Shown here piece after piece: positions 27,270-36,946 of a stretch of DNA of 64,000 nucleotides (within the stretch, counting starts at the first letter, position 1; each line of letters opens with the position of its first letter). Source of the DNA: Lutibacter oceani (lineage in GTDB: Bacteria > Bacteroidota > Bacteroidia > Flavobacteriales > Flavobacteriaceae); contig NZ_QTTQ01000010.1 in the NCBI RefSeq assembly GCF_003384935.1, positions 248,001 through 312,000 on the forward strand, written 5' to 3'. The notes under the pieces were generated by a model that was given only the letters and a program-made list of their open reading frames with translations, was not told where the DNA came from and did not search any database. A program made the position numbers and the translations under genes.

Positions 27270-29210
27270 TTATTTATTTATTGTGAATATATGAAAAGGT
27301 AAAGATGCATGCAATTTAATAAAATTCCATTCATCGTACCAATTGTAAGAATTTTTTGTAATTAAATCTGTTACTTTTATTCCGTGCCCTTGATTTATTC
27401 CTAATTCATGTAGAGGTAGCTGAAGCATTCCCTCTTGTGTATTTTGGTCATCAAGATTTATAATAATTAATACTTCACTTGTTTTAGAATCGTTCCATTT
27501 GTAAAAAGCTATTAAATTATCATTATTAATGGTACAGAATTTAATATTATTTGTTTGCTGAAGTGCTTCATTTTCTCTACGAATATTATTTATTTGCGAA
27601 ATAATAGTAGTTAATCTATTCTCTTTAAACCAGTTATAATTACAAATTTGAAATTTCTCTGAATTTAGATATTCTTCTTTACCTGGAATAGGCTGACTAA
27701 TTAATTGTTCAAAAACAGGCCCATAAATTCCTGTATTAGAGCTTAAAGTAGCAGCTAAAACATACCGTTGAATATGTTTAGATTCATTTGCTCCTTGTAA
27801 ATGAAAAGGGTTAATATCTGGCGTATTAGGCCAAAAATTAGGTCTCATATATTCACGTTGTTCAGTTTTTGTAAGTTCCTCAACATATTCAGTTAATTCA
27901 TGTTTATTATTTCTCCAAGTGAAATATGTATACGATTGTGTATATCCTTGTTTTGCAAGTTGTTGCATTATTTTTGGCATTGTAAACGCTTCAGCCAAGA
28001 AAAGCACATCTGGATGTTTGGATTTTACTTCGGTAATAATCCAATTCCAAAAATAAAATGGTTTGGTATGCGGATTATCTACTCTAAATACATTAATTCC
28101 ACAGTTTATCCAATAATATAACGTATCTAAACATTCATCCCATAGGTTTTTAAAATCTTTACTTTCCCAGTAAATTGGTAAAATATCCTGATATTTTTTA
28201 GGCGGATTTTCAGCATATTGTACTGTGCCATCTGGTCTCCATTTAAACCACTCTGGATGTTCTTTAACCCAAGGATGATCTGGAGCTGCTTGTAAAGCAT
28301 AATCCATCGCAATTTCAATACCTAATTTTGAAGCTTTTTTAACCAATGATTTAAAATCTGTTAACGTACCTAAAGCAGGATTAATTGCTTTGTGCCCACC
28401 TAATTTAGATCCAATTCCCCAACAAGACCCTACATCTCCTTCCAGCGCTTCTGTAGTGTTATTTTTCCCCTTTCTATTTACTTCGCCAATTGGATGTATA
28501 GGAGGAAAATATAAGGTGTCAAATCCCATTTCTAGAACTTTAGGTAATAACTTTTCACAATCTTTAAAGGTTCCGTGTACATTATCCTCTTGAGACGCTG
28601 AACGCGGAAAAAATTCATACCAAGTACTAAACCTTGCTTTTAATCTATCAACATAAACTCTTAATTCTTTAGAGGAATTTGATAATTTTTTTTCAGGGTA
28701 TTTTACAAATATCTTATGTAAATTTTCACTTATAGCTTCAACAATAGCGTAATCATAAGCTTCAGTATTTGTAAATACATTAACCAAATTCTTTAAATAT
28801 ATTTTTTCTGAAATAGTAGCTTTTGAAATACACTTTTTCAAAAAATCAACTCCCTCTAAAAGTTCAGAAGTTACAATTTGATTGTTTTCAATTTTACGAG
28901 AAATTCCATGTTGCCAGTTTAATGCATAATCTACCCAACCTACAACTTTATAAGCATAAAAACCTTGCTTTTCAACAACAAATGAAGTACTCCAATTGTT
29001 ATTATCAAGTGGATTCATTCTTACTTCTTTCCAGTTTTTAGCTTTTTCGTGCTTGTATAAAACTGTAGCTGCAATAACATCGTGACCATCACACAATACA
29101 TCAGCATTTACTGTAACAATTTCATTTACAACACGTTTAATGTAAAACTCTCCATTATTTAATTCTGGAGAAACATTTTCAATTACAACCCTTCTTTGAT
29201 TTTTTTGCAT
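27270..29210 (-). CDS. glgE: Alpha-1,4-glucan:maltose-1-phosphate maltosyltransferase GlgE
   Basis: 646 residues. An N-terminal beta-sandwich (about 7-125, GHDVIAATVLYKHEKAKNWKEVRM) and an inserted helical domain lead to a GH13_3 barrel. Landmarks are STWYEFFPRSAS, FDTLYFPPIHPIGEVNRKGKNN, IAMDYALQAAPDHPWV, nucleophile Asp378 (FRVDNPHTKP), Glu407 (LAEAFTMPK) and YMRPNFWPNTPDINP. These are characteristic of GlgE rather than a general alpha-amylase. It transfers maltose from maltose 1-phosphate to glucan non-reducing ends. It lies between glgC and maltokinase and is overlapped by neither. It is often listed simply as an alpha-amylase in flavobacterial genomes; the motifs argue for GlgE. Confidence 0.92.
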   Translation of the reverse strand: MQKNQRRVVIENVSPELNNGEFYIKRVVNEIVTVNADVLCDGHDVIAATVLYKHEKAKNWKEVRMNPLDNNNWSTSFVVEKQGFYAYKVVGWVDYALNWQHGISRKIENNQIVTSELLEGVDFLKKCISKATISEKIYLKNLVNVFTNTEAYDYAIVEAISENLHKIFVKYPEKKLSNSSKELRVYVDRLKARFSTWYEFFPRSASQEDNVHGTFKDCEKLLPKVLEMGFDTLYFPPIHPIGEVNRKGKNNTTEALEGDVGSCWGIGSKLGGHKAINPALGTLTDFKSLVKKASKLGIEIAMDYALQAAPDHPWVKEHPEWFKWRPDGTVQYAENPPKKYQDILPIYWESKDFKNLWDECLDTLYYWINCGINVFRVDNPHTKPFYFWNWIITEVKSKHPDVLFLAEAFTMPKIMQQLAKQGYTQSYTYFTWRNNKHELTEYVEELTKTEQREYMRPNFWPNTPDINPFHLQGANESKHIQRYVLAATLSSNTGIYGPVFEQLISQPIPGKEEYLNSEKFQICNYNWFKENRLTTIISQINNIRRENEALQQTNNIKFCTINNDNLIAFYKWNDSKTSEVLIIINLDDQNTQEGMLQLPLHELGINQGHGIKVTDLITKNSYNWYDEWNFIKLHASLPFHIFTINK

Positions 29211-29232
29211 AAAAAATAATACTTAAATAACT

Positions 29233-30495
29233 TTAAATTGTAAATCCATTAGGAATAACTGCACCCTTTTTAATAACTACAATACCATCTCTAATTGCAT
29301 AAGTATCTGTTTCAGTATCTTCCAAATGCCTTCCTCCATTAATTCTTACATCATTACCTATACAACAGTTTTTATCTAAAATAGTATTTTTAATAAAGCA
29401 ACGAGAGCCAATTCCCATAGATACTATATTATCATTTATAATATCTTCCAAAGGTTGATAGTAATCGCTACCCATCATATATGTATTGATAATTGTAGAT
29501 TCTTTATCTATTCTTGATCTTACCCCAATAACTGAATGTTCAATTTTTCCAGCATTAATAATACATCCATCAGCAATTACTGTCTTATCTAAAATTGTTC
29601 CAGATATTTTTGTTGTAGGTAACATTCTTGCGTGTGTATATATACGTTTTTGTCTGCTATATAAATCAAATTTAGGGAAGTCATCTGATAATCCTAAATT
29701 TGCTTCAAAGAAAGAATCAATATTACCAATATCTGTCCAATAACCTTCATATTGATAACTCAAAGTAGGATGTTCGTCAATGGATTGAGGAATAATTTCT
29801 TTTCCAAAATCAATGGTGTCAGGGTTTTCCATTAATTTAATTAACAAATCTCTATTAAAAATATAAATTCCCATAGAAGCCAAATAATTTCTTCCTTCAG
29901 CTTTCATACTATCGCTTACATCAGATGTCCAATCTGGTAACAAATCTGCACTTGGTTTTTCAATAAAAGAAGTAATCCTATTTTTTTCATCAGATTTTAA
30001 AATTCCAAATGAAGTTGCATCTTTTGCATTAACGGGAATTGTAGCAATTGAAATTGATGCTTTGTTTTTTTTATGAGCTTCAACCATTTTGGCTAAATCC
30101 ATTTGATACAACTGATCTCCAGATAAAATAAGTGCATAATCAAAATCATGTCTTAAAAAATGATGCATACTTTGGCGTACTGCATCTGCTGTACCTTGAA
30201 ACCAACCTTTATTTCCTGGAGTTTGTTCTGCAGCTAATACATCAACAAAAGCTTCACTAAAAAAACTAAAATGATAGGTGTTTTTGATATGCCTATTTAA
30301 AGAAGCGGAATTAAATTGTGTTAAAACATACATTTGTTTAATGTTTGAATTAATACAATTTGAAATTGGAATATCTACTAAACGGTATTTACCGGCAATT
30401 GGTACTGCAGGTTTAGAACGTGTTTCAGTTAATGGGTGTAATCTTGATCCTTGTCCACCACCTAGTATAATTGATAAAACTTTACTTCCTGACAT
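29233..30495 (-). CDS. glgC: Glucose-1-phosphate adenylyltransferase GlgC
   Basis: 420 residues. Nucleotidyltransferase domain with the pyrophosphorylase signature GGGQGSRLHPLTETRSKPAVPIAGKYRLVDIPISNC at the N-terminus, LSGDQLYQMD, SFIEKPSADLLPDW and YWTDIGNIDSF. A left-handed beta-helix C-terminal domain with hexapeptide-type repeats follows (about 300-420). It makes ADP-glucose from glucose 1-phosphate and ATP and is the first committed step. Activator control by glycolytic metabolites is usual in the family but cannot be read here. It is 22 bp upstream of glgE and 112 bp downstream of the GT4 synthase, in one operon. Confidence 0.95.
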   Translation of the reverse strand: MSGSKVLSIILGGGQGSRLHPLTETRSKPAVPIAGKYRLVDIPISNCINSNIKQMYVLTQFNSASLNRHIKNTYHFSFFSEAFVDVLAAEQTPGNKGWFQGTADAVRQSMHHFLRHDFDYALILSGDQLYQMDLAKMVEAHKKNKASISIATIPVNAKDATSFGILKSDEKNRITSFIEKPSADLLPDWTSDVSDSMKAEGRNYLASMGIYIFNRDLLIKLMENPDTIDFGKEIIPQSIDEHPTLSYQYEGYWTDIGNIDSFFEANLGLSDDFPKFDLYSRQKRIYTHARMLPTTKISGTILDKTVIADGCIINAGKIEHSVIGVRSRIDKESTIINTYMMGSDYYQPLEDIINDNIVSMGIGSRCFIKNTILDKNCCIGNDVRINGGRHLEDTETDTYAIRDGIVVIKKGAVIPNGFTI

Positions 30496-30607
30496 AGTTA
30501 TTTATTTTAAAGGTTTTATGATTTGTATAATTTGATTTTTTGACGAAGAGCTTGTACTATTTTTAGCTCAAATAATTTATGCTATTTTTTATGAAAACAA
30601 TGCTCTT

Positions 30608-31810
30608 TTAAATTAAAGATTTATACAATGCTTCAACTTGTTTTGCAATGGCAATCCAATCGAAGGTTTCTTCTACCCTTTTTCTTCCATTTTTAGCCAT
30701 TTTCATTCTTAATTCTTTATTGCGTATTAATTTATTTACTCCATTGGCTAAATCCTTCGAAAACGTATCAGGATCTATTGGTTCAAATGGTGCTACTTTT
30801 TGTTGTTCTAAAGGAACTAATATTCCTGTTTCACCATCAACTACTACTTCTTTTATACCACCAACAGCACTTGCAACAACCGCTGTTTCACAAGCCATTG
30901 CTTCAATGTTAATTATTCCAAATGGTTCGTATATAGAAGGGCAACAGAACACGTCTGCATGAGAATACAATTGAATAACTTCATGTTTTTCCAACATTAC
31001 ATCAATCCAAATAACGTTATTTCTTGTTTTTTTAACCTCATTTACACTCGTTTCCATTTCCTTTGCAATATCTTTTGTATCTGGTGCTCCGGCACATAAA
31101 ACTATTTGAGTATCAGGATCAATATATTTAATAGCATTTACTAAATGTATAATTCCTTTTTGTCTTGTTATTCTTCCAACAAAAAGGACATACGGTTTTG
31201 AGATGTCAATTCCATATTGCTCTAAAGTTGAAGTTTCATTGGTAACAACATATTGCTCAAGGTTTATTCCATTATAAATTACCTTAATTTTATCTTCATT
31301 TACATTAAAATACTTTAAAACATCCTCTTTTGTTTCTTTTGAAACTGCAATTACTGCATCAGCCATTTCAATTGCAGTTTTTTCAACCCAAGAAGACGCA
31401 TCATATCCTCTACCCAATTGCTCTCTTTTCCAAGGTCTAAGTGGTTCTAAAGAATGTGTGGTAATTACTAAGGGAATGCCGTAACATAATTTCGCAACAA
31501 TACCAGCAAATTGTGCATACCAAGTATGACAGTGAACAATATCTGCATCAATTTCATCGGCATTCATATGTATACAAGTACTTAAAGTTTGCAATACCGC
31601 TTTTAATTTATCATTTGAATTGTTAAAGATTGGATTATCATAAGGAAAGCCTTTAACTGTTAAATTTCCTGTTTTTTCATCCTGGTCACCAAAACTTCTT
31701 ACTTCAACCTCCATTAATTTAGCAAGTTCAGCTGCTAAATATTCAACATGTACTCCTGCTCCTCCATAAACATAAGGTGGAAATTCTCTTGTATAAAACA
31801 GTGCTTTCAT
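30608..31810 (-). CDS. glgM: GT4 ADP-glucose glucosyltransferase, GlgM-type (glycogen synthase-like)
   Basis: 400 residues, GT-B fold. It is not a classical GT5 GlgA: the KTGGLxDV motif is missing and the N-terminus is TREFPPYVYGGAGVHVEYLA. Other landmarks are ADIVHCHTWYAQ, TTHSLEPLRPWKREQLGRGYDASSWVEKTA, RITRQKGI, LCAGAPDT and EPFGIINIEAMACETAVVASAVGG. These match actinobacterial GlgM/Rv1212c closely by memory of that family. GlgM joins ADP-glucose and glucose 1-phosphate to give maltose 1-phosphate, the GlgE substrate. It is first gene of the cluster. GlgM activity is inferred from motifs plus glgE nearby; plain glucan elongation remains possible. Confidence 0.85.
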   Translation of the reverse strand: MKALFYTREFPPYVYGGAGVHVEYLAAELAKLMEVEVRSFGDQDEKTGNLTVKGFPYDNPIFNNSNDKLKAVLQTLSTCIHMNADEIDADIVHCHTWYAQFAGIVAKLCYGIPLVITTHSLEPLRPWKREQLGRGYDASSWVEKTAIEMADAVIAVSKETKEDVLKYFNVNEDKIKVIYNGINLEQYVVTNETSTLEQYGIDISKPYVLFVGRITRQKGIIHLVNAIKYIDPDTQIVLCAGAPDTKDIAKEMETSVNEVKKTRNNVIWIDVMLEKHEVIQLYSHADVFCCPSIYEPFGIINIEAMACETAVVASAVGGIKEVVVDGETGILVPLEQQKVAPFEPIDPDTFSKDLANGVNKLIRNKELRMKMAKNGRKRVEETFDWIAIAKQVEALYKSLI

Positions 31811-32134
31811 AAAAAAATACTCTAAATTATTTAATAATTATGTTATATAAATTGATTGTTATTGAAATTTTGATTTAAAAATTTTAATATAAAAAGCATC
31901 AATAATTTTAGATAAAACTTTTTAATTTTTTATTGTATTTTAAAAAATCTTGTGAATTTTTTAAATATATGGATTATAAAAATTAATTTCAAAATTAAGA
32001 GAAAAAGTTACAAAAAATTTATTTATGAAAACATATATTTACGAAAACGTTAGAATCTAATTTGTTTTGTATTGTTTTTCAATTAATTACAAGTACAAAA
32101 ATATAATACATAGCTATTTTAAAGTATTTTATAA
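31811..32134. other. Non-coding leader region upstream of glgM
   Basis: An AT-rich 324-bp spacer without a supported ORF. It holds the putative -7 box at 31990-31997 and the short palindrome-like ACGAAAACGT at 32041-32050. The latter resembles LacI-family sites in general form. Short plus-strand reading frames here show no protein-like character. Confidence 0.4.
31990..31997 (-). promoter_or_regulatory. -7 promoter box for the glycogen cluster
   Basis: TAATTTTG on the minus strand, a full match to TAnnTTTG, about 180 bp before the glgM ATG (31810). An ACG-AAAA-CGT motif lies about 45 bp further upstream (32041-32050). A -33 TTTG with correct spacing was not found. Confidence 0.4.
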
Positions 32135-32166
32135 TAAAAAAGAGGCGTTAAAAACGCCTCTTTTTT
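32135..32166 (-). terminator. Terminator of the aconitase gene
   Basis: AAAAAAGAGGCGTT and AACGCCTCTTTTTT form a near-perfect stem with a short A loop, 34 bp after the aconitase stop. It is symmetrical, so it could work both ways. Confidence 0.9.
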
Positions 32167-32199
32167 ATTATAATTTAGTTTCTTCTAAATTAATTTACA

Positions 32200-34461
32200 T
32201 TAAAGATTTTGTTTTTTTATCAAATTTAATGCAGATCCTTCATTATACCAATCTATTTGACTTTGATTGTAGGTATGATTTAATTTAATAATATCTTTTG
32301 ATCCATCAGAATGAACAGCTTCTAAAGTTAATTGTTTTTCAGGAGCAAATTCATTCAAGTCTAAAAAGTTAAACGTATCATCTTCCTGAATTAAATCGTA
32401 ATCTGCTTCATTAGCAAAAGTTAAACCTAACATTCCTTGTTTTTTCAAGTTGGTTTCATGGATACGTGCAAATGATTTTACAATTACAGCAGCTACACCT
32501 AAATGACGTGGTTCCATAGCAGCATGCTCACGCGAAGAACCTTCACCATAATTATGATCACCAACTACTATTGAATAAATTCTAGCAGCTTTATATGCTC
32601 TAGCTGTGTCTGGAACAGCTCCAAACTCACCGGTTAATTGGTTTTTTACTTTATTTGTTGCTTTACCAAAAGCATTTACAGCACCAATTAAGCAATTGTT
32701 AGAAATATTATCCAAATGACCACGAAAACGCAACCAAGGACCAGCCATAGAAATATGGTCAGTTGTACATTTACCAAATGCCTTTATTAATAATTTAGCA
32801 TTTTTAATAGAATTTCCAATAGGTGTAAATGGAGTTAATAATTGTAAACGTTCTGAATCATCTTTAACAATAACATTAACACCTGAACCATCAGCAATTG
32901 GTGCATCATAGCCGGCATCTTCTACAGCAAAACCCTTTGGAGGTAATTCCATTCCTGTTGGTTCTTCCAACATTACTTCATCTCCATCCTGATTTATTAA
33001 TTTATCTGTTAAAGGATTAAAATCCAATCTACCTGAAATTGCAACTGCGGCAACCATTTCTGGAGATGCTACAAATGCATGTGTATTTGGATTTCCATCA
33101 GCTCTTTTAGAAAAGTTTCTATTAAAAGAATGTATAATTGTATTTTTTTCTTGCTTATCAGCTCCTTCTCTTGCCCATTGACCAATGCAAGGGCCACAAG
33201 CATTGGTGAATATTTTTGCGTTTAATTCTTCAAAAATAGCTAATAAGCCATCTCTATCAGCAGTATAGCGTACTTGTTCCGATCCCGGATTAATACCAAA
33301 TTCTGCTTTAGTAACTAATTTTTTATCAACCGCCTGTTTAGCAACAGATGCTGCTCTCGATAAATCTTCATAAGATGAATTTGTACAAGAACCGATTAAT
33401 CCCCATTCTACTTTTAACGGCCAGTCATTAGCTTTTGCTTTTTCAGTCATTTCACCAACAACTGTAGCTAAATCTGGAGTAAAAGGTCCATTAATATGTG
33501 GTTTTAATTCATCTAAATTAATCTCTATAACCTGATCAAAATAGAGCTCTGGATTTGCATAAACTTCATCATCTCCTGTTAGATATGATGCAATTTTATT
33601 AGCTTCATCCGCTACTTCATTTCTATCTGTTGAACGTAAATAACGTTCCATAGACTCATCATATCCAAAAGTTGAAGTTGTTGCTCCAATTTCAGCACCC
33701 ATATTACAAATAGTTCCTTTACCTGTTGCCGACATAGATTTGGCACCTTCGCCAAAATATTCTACAATGGCACCAGTTCCTCCTTTAACTGTTAATATAC
33801 CTGCAACCTTTAAAATCACATCTTTTGGTGCAGACCAACCAGATAATCTTCCAGTTAATTTAACCCCAATTAATTTAGGAAATTTTAATTCCCAAGGCAT
33901 TCCAGCCATAACATCAACAGCATCTGCTCCACCAACACCAATTGCAATCATTCCTAACCCACCAGCATTTACCGTATGGGAATCAGTACCTATCATCATT
34001 CCACCAGGAAATGCGTAATTTTCCAATACAACTTGATGAATAATTCCTGCTCCCGGTTTCCAAAATCCAATTCCATATTTATTTGAAACAGAAGCTAAAA
34101 AATTAAAAACTTCACTACTTGTGTTTAATGCATTTTGTAAATCCTTATCTGCACCAATTTTTGCTTGAATTAAATGATCACAATGAACAGTTGTTGGTAC
34201 AGCAACTTTGTTTTTCCCTGCTTGCATAAATTGCAATAATGCCATTTGTGCTGTAGCATCCTGACAAGCAATACGATCAGGTGCAAAATCTACATAATCT
34301 TTACCACGTTTATATGCAGATGATGCATTACCATCCCATAAGTGATTGTATAATATTTTTTCAGCTAAGGTTAAAGGTTTTCCAACTACTTCTCTAGCAG
34401 CATCAACACGTTCTGTCATTCTAGAATAAACCCCTTTAATCATTTCAATATCAAAAGCCAT
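32200..34461 (-). CDS. acn: Aconitate hydratase, mitochondrial-type
   Basis: 753 residues. [4Fe-4S] ligands are Cys359 ([10 protein letters not shown]) and Cys422/Cys425 ([10 protein letters not shown]). Substrate-binding landmarks are [39 protein letters not shown], and the C-terminal swivel domain with [22 protein letters not shown]. The overall order (fixed N-terminal domains, C-terminal swivel) and the about 750-residue length match mitochondrial ACO2 rather than AcnB or the 890-residue AcnA. It interconverts citrate and isocitrate in the TCA cycle. It is monocistronic, with its own terminator, and an AACG-AAAA-CGTT site lies 145 bp upstream. Confidence 0.96.
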   Translation of the reverse strand: MAFDIEMIKGVYSRMTERVDAAREVVGKPLTLAEKILYNHLWDGNASSAYKRGKDYVDFAPDRIACQDATAQMALLQFMQAGKNKVAVPTTVHCDHLIQAKIGADKDLQNALNTSSEVFNFLASVSNKYGIGFWKPGAGIIHQVVLENYAFPGGMMIGTDSHTVNAGGLGMIAIGVGGADAVDVMAGMPWELKFPKLIGVKLTGRLSGWSAPKDVILKVAGILTVKGGTGAIVEYFGEGAKSMSATGKGTICNMGAEIGATTSTFGYDESMERYLRSTDRNEVADEANKIASYLTGDDEVYANPELYFDQVIEINLDELKPHINGPFTPDLATVVGEMTEKAKANDWPLKVEWGLIGSCTNSSYEDLSRAASVAKQAVDKKLVTKAEFGINPGSEQVRYTADRDGLLAIFEELNAKIFTNACGPCIGQWAREGADKQEKNTIIHSFNRNFSKRADGNPNTHAFVASPEMVAAVAISGRLDFNPLTDKLINQDGDEVMLEEPTGMELPPKGFAVEDAGYDAPIADGSGVNVIVKDDSERLQLLTPFTPIGNSIKNAKLLIKAFGKCTTDHISMAGPWLRFRGHLDNISNNCLIGAVNAFGKATNKVKNQLTGEFGAVPDTARAYKAARIYSIVVGDHNYGEGSSREHAAMEPRHLGVAAVIVKSFARIHETNLKKQGMLGLTFANEADYDLIQEDDTFNFLDLNEFAPEKQLTLEAVHSDGSKDIIKLNHTYNQSQIDWYNEGSALNLIKKQNL

Positions 34462-34605
34462 ATCTATATAATTTTGTTTAGTTATATTAATTCAGCGAAG
34501 GTACAAAAAATGATTTTTTTAATTAACCTATTCGTTGTTCGCAATGCATTTTTAGTGATATAAATACTAAAAAGCACTATTATTTTTAATAATATAAAAA
34601 TCCGT

Positions 34606-34617
34606 AACGAAAACGTT
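34606..34617. promoter_or_regulatory. AACG-N4-CGTT palindrome upstream of aconitase
   Basis: AACGAAAACGTT, 12 bp with inverted AACG/CGTT arms. It lies between the aconitase start (34461) and the 3' end of rnpB. A close relative, ACGAAAACGT, lies upstream of glgM at 32041. It is a possible operator only. Confidence 0.25.
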
Positions 34618-34642
34618 GTAAATATTAAGAATATGATAATAA

Positions 34643-34942
34643 AATAAGTAGGTCTGTAAGCCGGATTTTGTACTTTAAAAAGTTCTTATCATTTATCTAG
34701 ACTATAAATTGCTTTATAGTTCAAGCTGCCTACCCCTTGAAATAGAGCGAGTAACTCTAAAATTTCAATATACGTGGCATTTCACCGCATAGAGTTTACC
34801 TGGTTTCACTACAGCCTAACTGTACTTGCTTTCTGTTGCACTTGTCCTCAGCTTACGCTGGATGGATGTTATCCATTATGCTACTCTTTGGTGTCCGGAC
34901 TTTCCTCTTTAATAAATTAAAGCGATAAGACAACCTACTTAT
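34643..34942 (-). ncRNA. rnpB: RNase P RNA
   Basis: The catalytic RNA of ribonuclease P, which matures tRNA 5' ends. On the minus strand the 5' part reads GAGGAAAGTCCGGAC (P4 and J3/4 core). The 3' part reads AATCCGGCTTACAGA, the universal 3' P4/P2 pairing partner. P1 is formed by AAGTAGG at the 5' end and CCTACTT at the 3' end. The length, about 300 nt, is somewhat compact for a bacterial type A RNA. The ends are set from the P1 pairing and are good to a few bases. Confidence 0.95.
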
Positions 34943-34947
34943 TTTTG

Positions 34948-34955
34948 CAAAAATA
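34948..34955 (-). promoter_or_regulatory. -7 promoter box of rnpB
   Basis: TATTTTTG on the minus strand, 6 nt before the inferred 5' end of the RNase P RNA. The distance fits a -7 box of the TAnnTTTG type and supports the RNA start. Confidence 0.6.
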
Positions 34956-34978
34956 CGCTATTAAACGTTATAAAAAAA

Positions 34979-34999
34979 CCCACTCAAAATTTGAGTGGG
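34979..34999 (-). terminator. Terminator of the grpE-dnaJ operon
   Basis: CCCACTCAAA and TTTGAGTGGG around one base, with a T run on the minus strand. It lies 102 bp after the dnaJ stop and just upstream of the rnpB promoter, insulating the two. Confidence 0.85.
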
Positions 35000-35100
35000 A
35001 AAATTGCTATGAAAAAGAAAAAGTGTTATTAGATATTTCGCTAATAACATTTCAAATATAACTTAAATATTATTATAATTTATAAAAAAAATAAAAAAAA

Positions 35101-36240
35101 TTACGAAAACATATCTTTTACTTTCTCAAAAAAAGATTTATCTGTTTTTGATGGATTTGGAGTGAAATTTTCATCAGTTTTCATTTTTTCAAAAAATTCC
35201 TTTTGTTCTTTTGATAAATTCTGAGGAGTCCATACATTTATATGAACGAGTAAATCTCCATTTCCATAATGATCTATACTTGGCAAACCTTTCCCTCTTA
35301 ACCTTAATATTTTTCCAGATTGAGTACCAGGTTCAATTTTAATTTTTACTTTTCCTGTAACAGTATCAATATTTTTATTTATTCCTAAAACTGCTTCAGA
35401 AAAATTAATATATAAATCGTAATGCAAGTTAGTACCTTCTCTTTTTAAAGTTTCGTGCTTAATTTCCTCAATTACTACAATTAAATCTCCATCAACAGCA
35501 TTATTTCCAGGTGCAGAATTTCCCTTTCCATTCACTTTTAATTGAACACCTTCCGTAACTCCTGCTGGGATTTTAATTGAAACTGTTTCTTCTTTTTGTT
35601 CTAAACCTTGTGCATCAGCATTTTTTGGTCTTTTATCTAAAATTTCACCTGCGCCATGACAAGTTGGACAGGTTGAAGCAGATTGCATACGCCCTAAAAT
35701 AGTATTAGTAACACGCATTACCTGACCACTTCCATTACAGGTTGTACATGTTTTAAAAGTTGCCCCAGCAGCTTTAACTTTTCTACGAACTTTTACTTTT
35801 TTCTCAACTCCATTTGCAATCTCTTCTAAAGTTAGCTTTACTCTAATTCGCAAATTGCTGCCTTTTACACGAGCTCTCCCTCTTGAACCGCCTCCGCCAA
35901 AGCCACCAAAGCCACCTCCGCCTCCAAAAGCACCTCCAAAAATATCACCAAACTGACTAAATATGTCATCCATATTCATTCCGCCACCACCGAAACCTCC
36001 GGCACCACCACCATTTTCAAATGCAGCATGTCCATATTGATCATAACGTGCTTTTTTGTTTTCGTCGCTTAATATTTCATAGGCTTCTGCAGCTTTTTTA
36101 AATTGTTCTTCTGCTTCCTTATTGTCAGGATTTTTATCCGGATGGTATTTTATTGCCATCTTTCTATATCCTTTTTTTATTTCTGCAGGAGTTGCATTTT
36201 TTGAAACACCTAATATTTCGTAATAATCTTGTTTTGCCAT
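35101..36240 (-). CDS. dnaJ: Chaperone DnaJ with a reduced zinc finger
   Basis: 379 residues. J domain with HPD at 33-35 ([11 protein letters not shown]), a long Gly/Phe-rich linker (about 76-120, many GGFGGG), a cysteine-rich region, and a C-terminal client-binding domain ([20 protein letters not shown] and [24 protein letters not shown]). DnaJ stimulates the DnaK ATPase. Only two CxxCxGxG motifs are present (Cys165/168 and Cys191/194) instead of four, which leaves one zinc site. It is 54 bp downstream of grpE, in one operon. No HrcA/CIRCE element was seen. The start is the ATG at 36240. Confidence 0.96.
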   Translation of the reverse strand: MAKQDYYEILGVSKNATPAEIKKGYRKMAIKYHPDKNPDNKEAEEQFKKAAEAYEILSDENKKARYDQYGHAAFENGGGAGGFGGGGMNMDDIFSQFGDIFGGAFGGGGGFGGFGGGGSRGRARVKGSNLRIRVKLTLEEIANGVEKKVKVRRKVKAAGATFKTCTTCNGSGQVMRVTNTILGRMQSASTCPTCHGAGEILDKRPKNADAQGLEQKEETVSIKIPAGVTEGVQLKVNGKGNSAPGNNAVDGDLIVVIEEIKHETLKREGTNLHYDLYINFSEAVLGINKNIDTVTGKVKIKIEPGTQSGKILRLRGKGLPSIDHYGNGDLLVHINVWTPQNLSKEQKEFFEKMKTDENFTPNPSKTDKSFFEKVKDMFS

Positions 36241-36294
36241 ATTCTTTTTAGTCTCAGTTTTCAGTATTCACTGTTACCCTATACTATACTTTTT

Positions 36295-36822
36295 TTACTG
36301 TCCTACTACTACTTTCGGATATCTTATAACTTTATCGCCCAATTTATAACCTTGTTCAACAACATCAATTATTTTCCCCTTTAAATCTTCAGAAGGAGCT
36401 GGAATTTGTGTAATTGCTTCGTGTAATTCAACATCAAAAGTTTCACCATTTTTCACTTCAATATGACTTAAACCTTTTTGAGTTAAAGAATTATAAAGTT
36501 TATTTTTAATAAGTTCCATACCTTTTAATAATTCTTTGTCATCAGCTTTTTTAATTTCATTTAAACCTCTGTCAAAATCATCTAAAATAGGCAGTAAAAC
36601 TGTCATTAATTCCTCATTGGCAGTTCTAAATAACTCAACCCTTTCTTTTGAAGTACGCTTTTTATAATTTTCAAATTCAGCGAACAACCTTAAAAACTTA
36701 TCTTTTTCTTGAGCAACATCTTGTTTTAATTGCTCTTCAATACTAATTTCCTGCTTTGGTTGCTGAGTTGTTTCGTTATCTATAACTTCTTTTTCTTCCT
36801 TTAAATCTTTCTTTTTACTCAT
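36295..36822 (-). CDS. grpE: Nucleotide exchange factor GrpE
   Basis: 175 residues from the ATG at 36822 (MSKKKDLKEEKE); a TTG at 36846 would only add MKNFLNKI. An acidic, disordered head (about 1-35) is followed by the long coiled coil (LKQDVAQEKDKFLRLFAEFENYKKRTSKERVELFRTANEELM). The C-terminal beta head holds HEAITQIPAPSEDLKGKIIDVVEQGYKLGDKVIRYPKVVVGQ, close to the GrpE signature. It releases ADP from DnaK. It is transcribed just ahead of dnaJ. Confidence 0.95.
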   Translation of the reverse strand: MSKKKDLKEEKEVIDNETTQQPKQEISIEEQLKQDVAQEKDKFLRLFAEFENYKKRTSKERVELFRTANEELMTVLLPILDDFDRGLNEIKKADDKELLKGMELIKNKLYNSLTQKGLSHIEVKNGETFDVELHEAITQIPAPSEDLKGKIIDVVEQGYKLGDKVIRYPKVVVGQ

Positions 36823-36907
36823 AATTTTATTTAAAAAATTTTTCAATTAAATAGTTAGCAAAAGTATTGCCATTTTTTTAATTATGCCAATATGACATTA
36901 ATAAAAA

Positions 36908-36928
36908 AATCCCGCATTAAGCGGGATT
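36908..36928 (-). terminator. Terminator of the helicase-DUF4290-murA operon
   Basis: AATCCCGC / GCGGGATT with a 5-nt loop and T run on the minus strand, 19 bp after the murA stop. Confidence 0.88.
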
Positions 36929-36946
36929 AATTTTTTTTAACTAAGG

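Noticed and set aside
30608..31810. Classical GT5 glycogen synthase GlgA
   Set aside because: The KTGGL motif and GT5 length (about 470) are missing; the GT4 GlgM pattern fits better.
35867..36015. GC-richer repeat-like stretch in dnaJ
   Set aside because: It is simply the Gly/Phe-rich linker coding region (GGFGGG), normal for DnaJ and not a DNA repeat element.
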